From Myxococcota bacterium (GTDB taxonomy: Bacteria > Myxococcota_A > Bradymonadia > UBA7976 > UBA1532): 54,171 nt of DNA. The DNA lies in NCBI GenBank assembly GCA_023150895.1, contig JAKLJY010000053.1, positions 1 through 54,171 on the forward strand, written 5' to 3'. Under the pieces are notes generated by a model. It was given only the letters and a program-made list of their open reading frames with translations. It was not told the DNA's origin and searched no databases. The translations under genes were made by a program, and so were the position numbers. Below are positions 7,281-16,575 of the stretch, in pieces; position 1 is the first letter of the stretch; every line of letters begins with the position of its first letter.

Positions 7281-8557
7281 GGGTCCTCCCGAGTGCCGGC
7301 GCGCCGCCCCGCCCGGCGCGGGCCCGCCCGATCCTTCGCGAGCATCGCTTCGGCCCGGGCGCGCTCTCGACGCAATTCGGCCTGGAGCGCCTCGACGGAG
7401 GGCAGGTAGGTCACGTATCGCGCGGCGAAGAGCTGCTCGCTGTCGTGCAGGCTCGAGTAACGCGCCACGGCGTCGTTCTTTTCGGCGCACAGGATGAGGC
7501 CGACCGTGGGACCGTCGCCTTCGTGCCGGCAAAGGTCGTCGTACAAGCGCACGTAACCGTCCATCTGCCCCACGTCCTGGTGCGTCAGGCTCCCGAGCTT
7601 GAGGTCGATGAGCACGTAACACTTGAGGATGACATGGTAGAAGACGAGGTCGACGTAGTAGTTCTGATCTTCGAAGCTGATGCGCTTCTGACGCCCGATG
7701 AACGCGAACCCGGTGCCGAGTTCGAGCAGAAAGTGCTGCAGGTTCTCGATCAGCGCGCCTTCGAGGTCGCTCTCGTGCAGGCCGTGCGCCTCGGGAAGCG
7801 ACAGGAAGTCGAGCACGTAGGGGTCTCGCAGCACGTCGACGGGCCGCTCGACGATCTGACCCTGCGTCGCGAGCGCCATGACGCCGGCTTTGTCTCGGCT
7901 TTTGAGCAGACGCAGGAAGAGGTGCGTTTCGATCTGCCGCCGCAGGTGCGGAACGGACCATCGCTCTCGCTCGGCTTCGATCTCGTAGAACAGGCGCTCG
8001 GGCTCGGACTCGACGGTCATGAGCGCGCGATAGTGCGACCAGCCGAGAAGAGGCGAGAAGCCCCGTGATGTCCCGGCGACTTGGACCGCTCGCTCGAGAT
8101 CGGCGAGCACGGACCCGGACCCCGCCGCCTCCACGGTCGCCAATTCGCCACTTGCGATGTGGCGAATCTCTGGAACCCGGTCGCGGTAGGCCGTGAAGAG
8201 GCTTCGGAAGTACCGCAGGTTGGTGGTCGAGAAGCCCCGACCAAAGGCCTCAGTGAGCCGTGCCGACAGCGACTCGATTACCTCATCGCCGTAACTGGCC
8301 CGTTCATCACCGCCTTGCACGTGCTCTACGAGCTCGCGGCCGATGTGCCAATACGTGAGCACCATCTCGTTGTTGACTGCACGAACGACGCGGGCACGGG
8401 CTTCGTTCAGTCGGTGGGCGATCCGCTCGAAGAGGTCGCCGGCGACCGCGGTCGGCTCGCCCGTGTCGTCGGGCTCGGGCGTGACGAACCGGCGGCTCTC
8501 AGCACGTGCTGCGTCAGCGTCCGATGATGCGCGGGGCCACCGTGTCCGTTTCTTCAT
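7277..8557 (-). CDS. DUF1016 family PD-(D/E)XK nuclease (YhcG-like)
   Basis: 426 residues. The N-terminal DUF1016 region (~45-130) has YWHIGRELVEHVQGGDERASYG and GRGFSTTNLRYFRSLFTAYRD. The C-terminal nuclease region (~200-380) begins FSPLLGWSHYRAL and contains FIGRQKRISFEDQNYYVDLVFYH followed by CYVLIDLKLG, which supplies the catalytic Asp and the D-x-K pair. GLILCAEKNDAVARYS follows, also typical. Family members are DNA nucleases of uncertain role, frequent in mobile and defence loci. It is the first gene of a two-gene unit with the HNH gene, which it overlaps by 4 bp. An inverted repeat lies upstream. Confidence 0.9.
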   Translation of the reverse strand: MKKRTRWPRASSDADAARAESRRFVTPEPDDTGEPTAVAGDLFERIAHRLNEARARVVRAVNNEMVLTYWHIGRELVEHVQGGDERASYGDEVIESLSARLTEAFGRGFSTTNLRYFRSLFTAYRDRVPEIRHIASGELATVEAAGSGSVLADLERAVQVAGTSRGFSPLLGWSHYRALMTVESEPERLFYEIEAERERWSVPHLRRQIETHLFLRLLKSRDKAGVMALATQGQIVERPVDVLRDPYVLDFLSLPEAHGLHESDLEGALIENLQHFLLELGTGFAFIGRQKRISFEDQNYYVDLVFYHVILKCYVLIDLKLGSLTHQDVGQMDGYVRLYDDLCRHEGDGPTVGLILCAEKNDAVARYSSLHDSEQLFAARYVTYLPSVEALQAELRRERARAEAMLAKDRAGPRRAGRRAGTREDP

Positions 8558-8630
8558 GGAGTGTCCTCAGAATCCGAGCTCACGTGCTCATCGCCGGTCC
8601 AGAAGATCGGCGGTGGTGGCGAGGGGGGGT

Positions 8631-8665
8631 CGTATCGTCCGTGTTCGAGACGCAGCTACGATACG
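8631..8665. promoter_or_regulatory. Inverted repeat upstream of the DUF1016 nuclease gene
   Basis: A perfect 8-bp inverted repeat CGTATCGT / ACGATACG with a 19-bp spacer lies in the 163-bp gap before the DUF1016 gene, about 75-110 bp upstream of its ATG. The arm-to-arm spacing (27 bp) would suit a dimeric regulator. No regulator gene is adjacent, so the assignment is tentative. Confidence 0.4.
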
Positions 8666-8720
8666 AAGCCGGGTGCCGGCAGCAAAGAAGCTGCTGGGCA
8701 TTGCTGATCCGTTGTCGGGG

Positions 8721-10364
8721 TCATCGTCGGCTCTTGCTGGTGCTGCCTGCGATTTCGGAATCACCCGACGGGAGAAGCTCAGCCCAGGGGATGTCGTCTT
8801 TGTCCCGACCCGGTGTCCCGGAGGCGGTCGGAATCATGCACGCGACCTGATGACGACGACTCTTCAGGGTTTCGTACAAACGCAGGTCGACATCGACCCC
8901 CAGGACGCACGCGACATGCTCGACCGGCGGAACCATGCCGGTGCGCCGCCGTGTGACACGACCGACCCGTTGGGTCATGCGCGCCGGATTCCAGGGCAGA
9001 TCATGGTGCACGACGGCGGGCTGTCCCCCGTCGAGGTCGATGCCCTCGGACAGGTTGTCCCGCGCGACGATGACGACGGGCTTCTGGCGGCCCGCGAGGC
9101 GGGTGAACCGCTCGATGTAGGAATGCCCGTCGCTGCTGGCCCGTTTGAGGTCGGCGAGTCCCTGTGGTGCGACGACCTCGGCGCGCCGCTGGAGCCGCGC
9201 CGACAGCGCAGCCAGGAGCGCGTCCTGGGTTTTCACGAAGTAGCAGAACACGAGAACATGGTGTCCGTGGTTGACGAACTTCTCGACGAGTTCACACGTG
9301 GCCTGCACTTTCGGGTGGAGGCCGCCGTTGTTGAGCCCATCCTCGAGCGCGCGCGAGAGCCCGCCCAGACCGGCCCGTTCATCCTTCCAGAACTGACTCT
9401 CCTTGAATGCGTCGGTGCTCGACGTCAGCATCCGCTGAAGGGTGTCGTTGCTCTTTGTGCCCTCGACGATGTTGGGGAGCAGCTTGGCGATCTGGTAGGC
9501 GACACCCCACGATTCAGAGACCGGAACGACGTGGGGGGGGTAGGGAAACGGGACCGCGGCGATGTCACGTTGAATGTCGTCCGGGCCCAGTTCAGTCAGA
9601 CAAGCGTGCGCGTCCTTGATCGTCCGCCTGAAGTTCTCGGCCGCCTTGGCCGCCTCCTCCGAGACGGAGAGGTTCAACGACCCCTCGCGCCAGAGTCTCA
9701 CGACATGGCTGACCGCATGACCGTATGCCTTGAGCGGTTCGAAGCGACCGGCTTTGCGAGTCGGACTCTCGGGCCGATTGAGCTCGAACATGTTCACCAT
9801 GCCGTGAGTGCTCAGCTGGAAGGGCGTCGCGGTCACCAGCAAGAGTCGTGATGAACCACAATACGCTCGCAGCCGCGCAGAGACTTTCCCGTTGCCGTGC
9901 GTTGCATGGTGTGCCTCGTCGAGCACAACGAGTCCGCCCTCCCCTGGCCCGCCCATTCGCAGGGCTTCCTCACTCCGGGTGGTGACCGTCAGCCACTGCG
10001 GCAGGGTTGAGCCGAAGAGCCACTCCGCTTCCTCACCCTCCCACTTCTTTCGCATTGTGTCATTCGGGCAGATGACCGTGACCTTTTGGATCCGCCCGCG
10101 CGCATCACCATGCACCTCGGCGAGGTAGCGCGCTGCGAGCAAGCTGACGATGGTCTTGCCGGCGCCAGGACGGTCGCGGAGCAGTGCGACCGACCCTGGC
10201 TGAACGAGGCGCCGGGCCAGGTCGAGTGCATGCTCTGCCTGGCGGAGAGAATTCGAGTCTCCTCGAGGGGGTTCCTTTCCTTGACGGTCGGTTCGGTTGT
10301 TGCGATAGGCCTCGAGCCAACTCGCAACGAGTTCGAGGTCTGCGGATCGGTAGGCGGGTTTCAT
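8721..10364 (-). CDS. SF2 DEAH-box helicase, last gene of the PLD/helicase block
   Basis: 547 residues. Walker A is DRPGAGKT (64-71), motif II LDEAHH (~149), motif III VTATPF. A C-terminal helicase domain follows with VARDNLSEGIDLDGG and MTQRVGRVTRR (~460). The architecture is that of SNF2/restriction-type SF2 ATPases that translocate on or remodel DNA. The start overlaps the PLD gene stop by ATGA. It is the promoter-distal end of the long minus-strand defence run; the next gene is 163 bp away. Pairing with an HKD-motif protein suggests a nuclease plus motor complex. Confidence 0.88.
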   Translation of the reverse strand: MKPAYRSADLELVASWLEAYRNNRTDRQGKEPPRGDSNSLRQAEHALDLARRLVQPGSVALLRDRPGAGKTIVSLLAARYLAEVHGDARGRIQKVTVICPNDTMRKKWEGEEAEWLFGSTLPQWLTVTTRSEEALRMGGPGEGGLVVLDEAHHATHGNGKVSARLRAYCGSSRLLLVTATPFQLSTHGMVNMFELNRPESPTRKAGRFEPLKAYGHAVSHVVRLWREGSLNLSVSEEAAKAAENFRRTIKDAHACLTELGPDDIQRDIAAVPFPYPPHVVPVSESWGVAYQIAKLLPNIVEGTKSNDTLQRMLTSSTDAFKESQFWKDERAGLGGLSRALEDGLNNGGLHPKVQATCELVEKFVNHGHHVLVFCYFVKTQDALLAALSARLQRRAEVVAPQGLADLKRASSDGHSYIERFTRLAGRQKPVVIVARDNLSEGIDLDGGQPAVVHHDLPWNPARMTQRVGRVTRRRTGMVPPVEHVACVLGVDVDLRLYETLKSRRHQVACMIPTASGTPGRDKDDIPWAELLPSGDSEIAGSTSKSRR

Positions 10365-12253
10365 GCTTCTTCCTCCCGCGCGGCGAGCGCCCCAACCAGG
10401 GACGAGAAGTGCGAAAGCAGGTCGTGCTGACCGCTCTTTCTCCGCATCTTGCCCGGTCGAAGTGACGCCACGAACGTGTCGAACACAGCCTGAACGGCCT
10501 TCTCCTCTTCCTTGCGAGTGCGCTTCAGCGTCTCCGACTTCAGCATGCTCACGGTCTCCTCGTCCAGGTCATCCGGGCCAATCAGCCGATCGCGGAGGAG
10601 CCGCGCCAGAGCGGGAAGCCCATCTGCCTGCGGGAAAACCAACCTGTCGGTCTTCTCGGTTCGGCTGCCTTTCCCCTTCTGCGGACTCGGCCCCTCTTCG
10701 CCCGTCGCCGTGCGCTTTCGCCGCCGCAGCCAGTCGAGAAGGGCATTCGCTTCCGGATCCGGCCGCGTGGCGCGGCGTGTGAAGAACTCCGTATCGCCGG
10801 CCGGTGGGTGAAAGTCGATCTTGATCGCCCGACGTCCCGTTTCGGGATGGGTGACGAACAGTTCACAGTCCGCGGCGAGGAGCGTGAACCCATGGTAAAC
10901 GTTCTGGACGCCTTCGACCGTGCGCCCCTGATACTCGATCGCAGTCGGCGGCTCGTCGTACTCGAGTTCGAGGTCCCCCGTGAACGCGTCGGACGTGCCA
11001 TACGCTCCCGACTGCGGATGGAAGGCCGCGAACACGTTGGGCGCAGGCAGGATCCCCTCGAACTCGGCGCTCGCCGGGGGGGCGACGAGGCGCGCCGACG
11101 ACTCGAAGCCGTTGGCAGACTTCCAGGCGTCCAGGAAAGCCCTCTCCTCTTCCGTCGGCATCGTGAGCCGCACGAGCATTTCGCGGTTGGACTCACGGCG
11201 GCCGCGCTGTTCACCGCCACCGAGCGCGCTCTGCGTGAAGTTCGCCGACCCGATCAGAATATCGGAACTGCCATCGTTCCAGCGGAACGCATACAGCTTC
11301 GCATGAAGCATGCGACTTCGCCCCTCCGACCGACCGCTTCGCGTCACGATCTCCTCCGGCGCCGTCGAGCCGAAAGCCACGCTCTGAGTCGCGTTGGCGA
11401 AGACCCCAACGGGGAAGACGACCGCACCCGACTCTGCGCGAGACGAGATCACCTCGACCGTCGCCTTCGTGGCAGCGAAGCGGAGAACCGATTCCGCTGC
11501 GGCCTGGTTCCCGCTCGCACCGAAGGGCGGCGAGATGACGGTCACGTGGGTGGCGCGCTTGCGTCCGATGCCGCCCATCGCCTCCTTGATGAGGTCACGC
11601 GACGCATCGAGCGAATGGACCAGGTTTACGTCTCCTTCGCCGTCAGGCCGGGCCCACTTCGCCCAGTCGACTGGGGTCATACTCTCGATCGCGCGCATCG
11701 ATCGCGTGACGGCGCCCTCCTCGGCCGGATCGGACTTGATGCTCTCCCCCAGTGCCCCGAGCGCGGCCAGAAGCGTGATCGCGAGTCCGGGCGGCGCTTT
11801 ACTGGTGCCTGTCTGAGCGTACACCAGCTCCCGATTGCGAAACAGACCCCCCATCGTCAGGTTCGCTGACGTCACGTAGGCCCGAATGTGCCGGTCCTTG
11901 TCGGCGGTCTCGAACTCGAAGATGCCGAATTTCGCGTGCAGGCGCCGCCCGCCCACCGAGAGGCGTTGCAGCCAGTCGGGCATGACGGGGCCGACGGTGT
12001 TGTTTGGGAGTCTCGCCGAGATGACCGTGAAGGTCGCCGGATGCATCGTCGAGGCGATCAACGCCTTGCGCCGCTCGCCCCGACCCTCTGGCTTCGCGCC
12101 GACTTTCGGCATCAAGGCGGGGAGCAGATGGTCACAGACCGCGAAGTCGTCGCAGTCGTGCGTGACGCAAACTCCTCGGAGGAGGCGAGCCCCCTTCGGG
12201 ATGTCACCGACCATGAGGTCGAGCGTGCAGGGCTGGTCTTTCGGGGTCATCAC
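10361..12253 (-). CDS. Two-HKD phospholipase-D-type nuclease
   Basis: 630 residues from GTG 12253 (an in-frame ATG at 12250 is equally possible; both overlap the upstream stop). There are two HKD half-sites: RLHAKFGIFEFE...YVTSANLTMGG with His106/Lys108, and LHAKLYAFRWNDGSSDILIGSANFT near residue 315. A complete pair suggests a monomeric active site that cleaves phosphodiesters, as in BfiI-type nucleases. The C-terminal 200 residues are charged and carry no motif I recognise. It is much longer than the DrmC protein of DISARM (about 250 residues), so it is not a straightforward drmC. It is coupled to the DUF6361-like gene upstream and the helicase downstream. Confidence 0.85.
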   Translation of the reverse strand: MMTPKDQPCTLDLMVGDIPKGARLLRGVCVTHDCDDFAVCDHLLPALMPKVGAKPEGRGERRKALIASTMHPATFTVISARLPNNTVGPVMPDWLQRLSVGGRRLHAKFGIFEFETADKDRHIRAYVTSANLTMGGLFRNRELVYAQTGTSKAPPGLAITLLAALGALGESIKSDPAEEGAVTRSMRAIESMTPVDWAKWARPDGEGDVNLVHSLDASRDLIKEAMGGIGRKRATHVTVISPPFGASGNQAAAESVLRFAATKATVEVISSRAESGAVVFPVGVFANATQSVAFGSTAPEEIVTRSGRSEGRSRMLHAKLYAFRWNDGSSDILIGSANFTQSALGGGEQRGRRESNREMLVRLTMPTEEERAFLDAWKSANGFESSARLVAPPASAEFEGILPAPNVFAAFHPQSGAYGTSDAFTGDLELEYDEPPTAIEYQGRTVEGVQNVYHGFTLLAADCELFVTHPETGRRAIKIDFHPPAGDTEFFTRRATRPDPEANALLDWLRRRKRTATGEEGPSPQKGKGSRTEKTDRLVFPQADGLPALARLLRDRLIGPDDLDEETVSMLKSETLKRTRKEEEKAVQAVFDTFVASLRPGKMRRKSGQHDLLSHFSSLVGALAAREEEA

Positions 12254-13527
12254 GCCTCTCCCTTCTTCGCGATGTCACTTGCGAACGCAATGAACGCCTT
12301 GAGGCGCGCCCTCGGGATCGGGCTCAGCATGGCGCCGCGAGCGTCCACGGACTCGGCGTCCGAGTCATCGCCTGCGTCCCCCTTCCCGGTCACTTGCGCC
12401 TCCTCATCCGAGTCCTCGATCTCGATGCGGTTCGTCCGCTTGATCTCCATCGACCACGGCGAACGGCCGCGAGCGCCGAGGACGCGCTGATGGAGTGTGA
12501 AGAGATCCTGGCCGGTCAGGCTGTTCCCCCGCGCTCGCACGAGTTGCTCGAGCGCCTCGACCTGAGCCAGCGCCGCGCGGGCCTCCGGGCCCGCACTCGA
12601 GAGGAAGCCCGCGACGGACGCGAGATCCTCCACAACGGTCGCCGGCTGCCCGACGTGCTCCGAAAACCGCTCAGGCACTCCGAAGTAGCCGCGGAAGACG
12701 TCCTCGAGCTGAGCGACGATGCGCCCCAGTTGGACGGCGGCCGCCCAAGGCACCTTCACGGCTGAGGGCAGCTTTCGTGCATCGAATCCCTCTTCATCGA
12801 GCCGCAGTGCTGCCCTCAGCGTTCGGTAGTAGGCGTCGGTATCGAGATGCCGAATCCCATAGAGGTCTTCTCGAAGCCACTCCTTTCGAGTGGGGTGGAG
12901 CGTCTTGTCGAACCACCGCCTCAGGCGCTTCAGGTCGCGAATTCTGGCTCGCCCCGCGGGCGCCTTCAGCAGGCCGAGTACGGCCTTGCACTCGTCCGTG
13001 TCGCGGAGGTTGGAGACGAGCCGTTCGCCCTCGTCCGTCAGTTCGGGCGACAACTCGTTCTCCCAGCTCACGAGACCGAGCTGCTCGGCGAGGCGCCGAT
13101 GACCCCAGAGCACGGCCGTACCGTTGAGCCCGATGCGTTTGTCGAGGTCTTCAATCGACCCGCGCTGGTCCCTAGGGGCGTTGTGACGGGCGGATCGGAG
13201 GCCCCCCAAGGCGAGGTTGTCGGGTCGACCGTCGATACCGAGAGCGACGGACCAGATGCAGATGTGCTCGAATCGACGGAAAGCGTCCCGGGGCTCGAGG
13301 TCTTCGCATTCCTCCGAAAGTGCGACCCCGAGGACGTAGAGCGCCAGAGACTTCGCCCGCCGTTGCGCTCCGGTGAATCCGGGAAAAAGGAGGTCGGCGA
13401 CGACGGTTTCCGCGGCGCGCAGGCCAAGGGGATCCGTCGACTCACCGTCCCGGTCGACCACCCTGTATGCGCCGAAGCCGATGGGAAACGACTGCGATAT
13501 CGGAGTACTTCTCGTTCTGGTTGCCAA
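12250..13527 (-). CDS. DUF6361-like protein of the PLD/helicase block
   Basis: 425 residues from a TTG at 13527, preceded by AAAGGA six bases upstream, which decides the start. The N-terminal phrase VADLLFPGFTGAQRRAKSLAL (~44-64) resembles the LFPG-x-(S/T)-x-Q-x-R segment I associate with DUF6361 proteins. The middle part includes VLWGHRRLAEQLGLVSWENEL and ELTDEGERLV, a pattern like a winged-helix or substrate-recognition region. The C-terminus has an acidic Asp/Glu patch (EDSDEEAQVTGKGDAGDDSD). No enzymatic motif is visible. It overlaps the PLD gene. Probably the recognition or regulatory subunit of the three-gene block; the family match is from memory. Confidence 0.65.
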   Translation of the reverse strand: MATRTRSTPISQSFPIGFGAYRVVDRDGESTDPLGLRAAETVVADLLFPGFTGAQRRAKSLALYVLGVALSEECEDLEPRDAFRRFEHICIWSVALGIDGRPDNLALGGLRSARHNAPRDQRGSIEDLDKRIGLNGTAVLWGHRRLAEQLGLVSWENELSPELTDEGERLVSNLRDTDECKAVLGLLKAPAGRARIRDLKRLRRWFDKTLHPTRKEWLREDLYGIRHLDTDAYYRTLRAALRLDEEGFDARKLPSAVKVPWAAAVQLGRIVAQLEDVFRGYFGVPERFSEHVGQPATVVEDLASVAGFLSSAGPEARAALAQVEALEQLVRARGNSLTGQDLFTLHQRVLGARGRSPWSMEIKRTNRIEIEDSDEEAQVTGKGDAGDDSDAESVDARGAMLSPIPRARLKAFIAFASDIAKKGEA

Positions 13528-13538
13528 GGTCTGTCCTT

Positions 13539-13895
13539 TCAGGTTGTTTCACCCGGCCGGGTGTCGGCGGGATGCGCGACCCGCGGATCGGCGGGCGGGG
13601 GGTCGAGTGGGGTCTGGTAGGCGCGACCCGACCGGGCGGCGAGGGCCATGTGGTCGTAGGCGTCGAGGATGAGGCGCTTGGTGCGGTATTCGCCGTGGGC
13701 CTTCACGTCGTTCTTGCTGACGATGGGGAAGGTCTCGAGGACGTAGTCGGTGTCTTCGCGCGTGAGGCCGTACAGGTGGAAGAACGCGGCGTCGAGTTCG
13801 GCGCGCAGGAGCGCCCGGCGCTCGGGGTCCCAGCGGAACGGCGGGCAGGGTACCAAGTGGACCACGGTCGGTGAGGTAGATGCATCGATGTTCAC
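13539..13895 (-). pseudogene. 3' fragment of a PglX/DrmMI-like methyltransferase gene
   Basis: 118 codons. After 17 unrelated codons the frame encodes the C-terminal ~98 residues of the full methyltransferase at 25141-29346 (shared PPFRWDPERRALLRAELDAA, YGL-REDTDYVLETFPIV, KNDVKAHGEYRTKRLILDAY). All catalytic motifs are absent. The open frame starts at a GTG that overlaps the SNF2 gene stop (GTGA), so it may still be translated by coupling. It is best read as a leftover of the gene that once ended here, interrupted when the upstream block was inserted. A retained role as a small accessory protein is possible but less likely. Confidence 0.85.
13553..13846. repeat. 294-bp direct duplication of methyltransferase 3' end, left copy
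   Basis: Aligns without gaps to 25152-25445 with about 16 differences counted by hand (~95% identity). Similarity stops abruptly at both edges: after CGGAACGGCGGGC the two sequences are unrelated. The copies are in direct orientation and about 11.6 kb apart. Confidence 0.92.
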
Positions 13896-16564
13896 GGAAT
13901 GATCGCCCCGACTAGCCTCGTCACCGGTCGTCGAAACGGCAGCGAAAGCGCCGGAACGGCGTCCTCCGCAGCTCGCTGAGCGCGCTCGATTGCTCTTGGC
14001 GTATCGCCGCTGCTCGCCGTGCCGTTCGGTCTCGAAAGTGCGGGCCTCTCAGGCCTCCCAAGGAGTTCGTTCAGCCAAAGCACGACGCGCCAGTCCGGCA
14101 CGACTTCGATTCCTGAGGGTCGCTCGAGGACGCCCAGCACGACGGACCGCACCGCGATGCCCTCGGTGTGAACCCCGTCGCTCACGGAGAAGACGAAGAG
14201 TGATTCCGGCGCGACGCTGGTCGCAGCGACGGTGCTGACCTCATCCCGAGCTGCTGCAAGCGCGGCCTCGACTACCTGAACCCCTGTGCCCAGGAGTCGA
14301 TGGGCGTCGTCGCCGACGCGGTGGCGCTGCAGATGCAGCCGTTCGTACCGATCTCGGATGAAGAACCGTGGCGTCCGCCACTTGGCTGGCGTCTCGAACG
14401 ACAGCAACCCCTCATCGGACTCGAGCAGGCGCTTCCCGTTCGCGCGAAGGGCCGCGCGAAGGAACGGAAGCAGGTCCGGCAGGTCGAGTTTCGGCACCGT
14501 CGGGGCGTCGACCCCAAATTCGAAACCGGCCGTGTGGCCAACCAGCGCCTGCACTGCGGAAACGACTTCCTCCCCACCGAGCGTCGCGGCGCGCGCGTCG
14601 AACCATGAATCCAGGTCGGCGATCGGGACCTCGGCTGCTGCGGACATCAACTCGGACAGGGCCGAGGGCGGCGCTGCACCGAGCACGAGCCCGTGGATAT
14701 CCTCGGGCGACGTCTGAACGCTCCGAAACGTCACCGCGATGCGGTCCAGTTTCTCCAGGAGCTTCGCCCAGATGCGCCCCTCGACGGTTGCCGGATTGCG
14801 CATCATGTACACTTCCACGGGGTGCTTCTGCCCGAAGCGATTCAGGCGCCCCACCCGCTGGTGCATTCGCATCGGGTTCCATGGCAGATCATAATGGACC
14901 AGCGTATGGCAGTTGTCCTGCAGGTCGATCCCCTCTCCGGCTGCCTCCGTGGACACCAGAAAGCGAAGACGACCTTCGCGGAAAGCGGCCGCAGTTTCCA
15001 ACCGGTTGCTGGTCGGCCGCGACTGAACGTGACCCGAGCGGTCTCTCAGTTCGAGGTAGCCGTCGCCGTTGATGAAGCCCACCGACTCGGGGCCGAATCG
15101 GCTTCTGAGGTCCGAGACAATGAGCGCTTGTGTGACTTTGTACTCGGTGAAGACGAGGAGGGTCGTACCAGCCGGTCGCTCGGCGATCAGCGCCTGAAGG
15201 ACGTCGAGACGGGACTCGCGTTCGACGGCCGCCGCAGCATCCACCAGTTCTCGGAGCGATGGCACCTCCTCCTCGCTGATTTGAAGGCAGTCCATCCACT
15301 CGTCGATCTGGGCCTCCAACCGTTCGCGTTCGAGCCCGGCTGCCTCTGAGGTATCGTCATCGAGCGCGCGAAGGCGAGCCCACGCAGCGTCGAGTTCGGT
15401 CTGGCGCGTCTGGGGACCAGCGGTCCCATTCAGCTTCTCCAGTCGCTTGCGAAGGGCGCTCGCAACGGCGGCCACAGAACTCGCGGCCAGCTTCTGCAAT
15501 GTAATGAGGACAAGCATGACCGTGCGCTGGCTGCCGAGCAGCATGCGCCTGGCAAACACCTTGCCGCTCGCGATGAACGTTGTGAGCTTGTCGTAGAACG
15601 CCTGCTCCTCCGCGGAGTAACCGTACGTTCGGTCATGCACGACGCTCGGCTTGAAGAGCCGTTCTCCGCGCATGTCCGTGACGTTGCCCTTGTTGTTGCG
15701 AATCACGACCGAGGCGAGGTTGGGCAGCGCGGCTTTCAAGCCGAGCCTTGGATCGAACCGATCGCGCTCGAGCAGCGAGAGTAGGCTCAGGAAACCGAAG
15801 TCCTTACCTCGATGGGGCGTGCCAGTGAACAGCAGCAGGCCACCGATCAGGCGTTGCTCGTCCATCTTCCGCAGAAGTTCCAGCGCAAGCGTCTGCCCGC
15901 CACGTTCGTCGGCGTTCAGATGGTGCGCTTCGTCGACCACGACGAGATCCCACGGTTCAGCCGCCAGGATGCGGTCCCAGCGCATCTTGTGGTCCATGCG
16001 GAGTGTATGCATCGAAGCGACGACCACGCGGTGAACGTTCCAGTAGTCGGCCGACGGGCGATCGACGTCGGGATTGTAGACGCTGCTCCGGATATCGAAC
16101 ATCTCACGCAGGCGGGTCTGCCACTGTTCGACGAGCGCGGCAGGCGCGAGCACAAGCAGCCGCTGCACGACCTTTCGGCCGAGCAACGGGGAAAGAATCA
16201 GACCGGCCTCGATCGTCTTTCCGAGTCCGACGTCGTCCGCGATCAGCCATCGCGACGGCCAGCGCTCCAAGACGCGGTGGGCGACCCACAACTGGTGCGG
16301 AAGGAGCTTCACGCGGGACCGGGAGAACACCCCCCACCTGTCGCTGGTCGAGCAGATGGCGTGGGCGAGGAGTTTCGACCCGACGACGAGTGGTGTGCCC
16401 CACATCGCGGCGGCCAGGGCCTCCTCGGGTGCAGCAATGGACTGCGTTTCGTGAGCGAGGACCTTGAGGATTGAACCGCTGTCGAACTCGACGACGAGAA
16501 CGTCGCCCGATTGGGAGATGATTGTTCCCTGGCCGTGAGTGGGGTGCTGCACGCGAGTCGGCAT
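13892..16564 (-). CDS. SNF2/RapA-like DNA translocase of the Hsp90-like block
   Basis: 890 residues from the ATG at 16564, 11 bp after the upstream stop. Residues 1-45 look like a small beta-barrel (HPTHGQGTIISQSGDVLVVEFDSG). Walker A is ADDVGLGKTIEAG (~106), motif II VVDEAHHLN (~207), motif III TGTPHRG. The C-terminal helicase lobe has STEAAGEGIDLQDN, DLPWNPMRMHQRVGRLNRFGQ (~566). The remaining ~300 residues are helical and unrecognised. It resembles DrmD and RapA in architecture and probably moves along DNA without unwinding it. It follows the giant Hsp90-like gene and overlaps the methyltransferase fragment, marking the downstream end of the inserted block. Confidence 0.88.
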   Translation of the reverse strand: MPTRVQHPTHGQGTIISQSGDVLVVEFDSGSILKVLAHETQSIAAPEEALAAAMWGTPLVVGSKLLAHAICSTSDRWGVFSRSRVKLLPHQLWVAHRVLERWPSRWLIADDVGLGKTIEAGLILSPLLGRKVVQRLLVLAPAALVEQWQTRLREMFDIRSSVYNPDVDRPSADYWNVHRVVVASMHTLRMDHKMRWDRILAAEPWDLVVVDEAHHLNADERGGQTLALELLRKMDEQRLIGGLLLFTGTPHRGKDFGFLSLLSLLERDRFDPRLGLKAALPNLASVVIRNNKGNVTDMRGERLFKPSVVHDRTYGYSAEEQAFYDKLTTFIASGKVFARRMLLGSQRTVMLVLITLQKLAASSVAAVASALRKRLEKLNGTAGPQTRQTELDAAWARLRALDDDTSEAAGLERERLEAQIDEWMDCLQISEEEVPSLRELVDAAAAVERESRLDVLQALIAERPAGTTLLVFTEYKVTQALIVSDLRSRFGPESVGFINGDGYLELRDRSGHVQSRPTSNRLETAAAFREGRLRFLVSTEAAGEGIDLQDNCHTLVHYDLPWNPMRMHQRVGRLNRFGQKHPVEVYMMRNPATVEGRIWAKLLEKLDRIAVTFRSVQTSPEDIHGLVLGAAPPSALSELMSAAAEVPIADLDSWFDARAATLGGEEVVSAVQALVGHTAGFEFGVDAPTVPKLDLPDLLPFLRAALRANGKRLLESDEGLLSFETPAKWRTPRFFIRDRYERLHLQRHRVGDDAHRLLGTGVQVVEAALAAARDEVSTVAATSVAPESLFVFSVSDGVHTEGIAVRSVVLGVLERPSGIEVVPDWRVVLWLNELLGRPERPALSRPNGTASSGDTPRAIERAQRAAEDAVPALSLPFRRPVTRLVGAIIP

Positions 16565-16575
16565 GACGGGAAAAC

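Noticed and set aside
10361-12253. drmC of DISARM
   Set aside because: DrmC is about 250 residues with one HKD site as I know the family. This protein is 630 residues with two sites and belongs to a different three-gene block.
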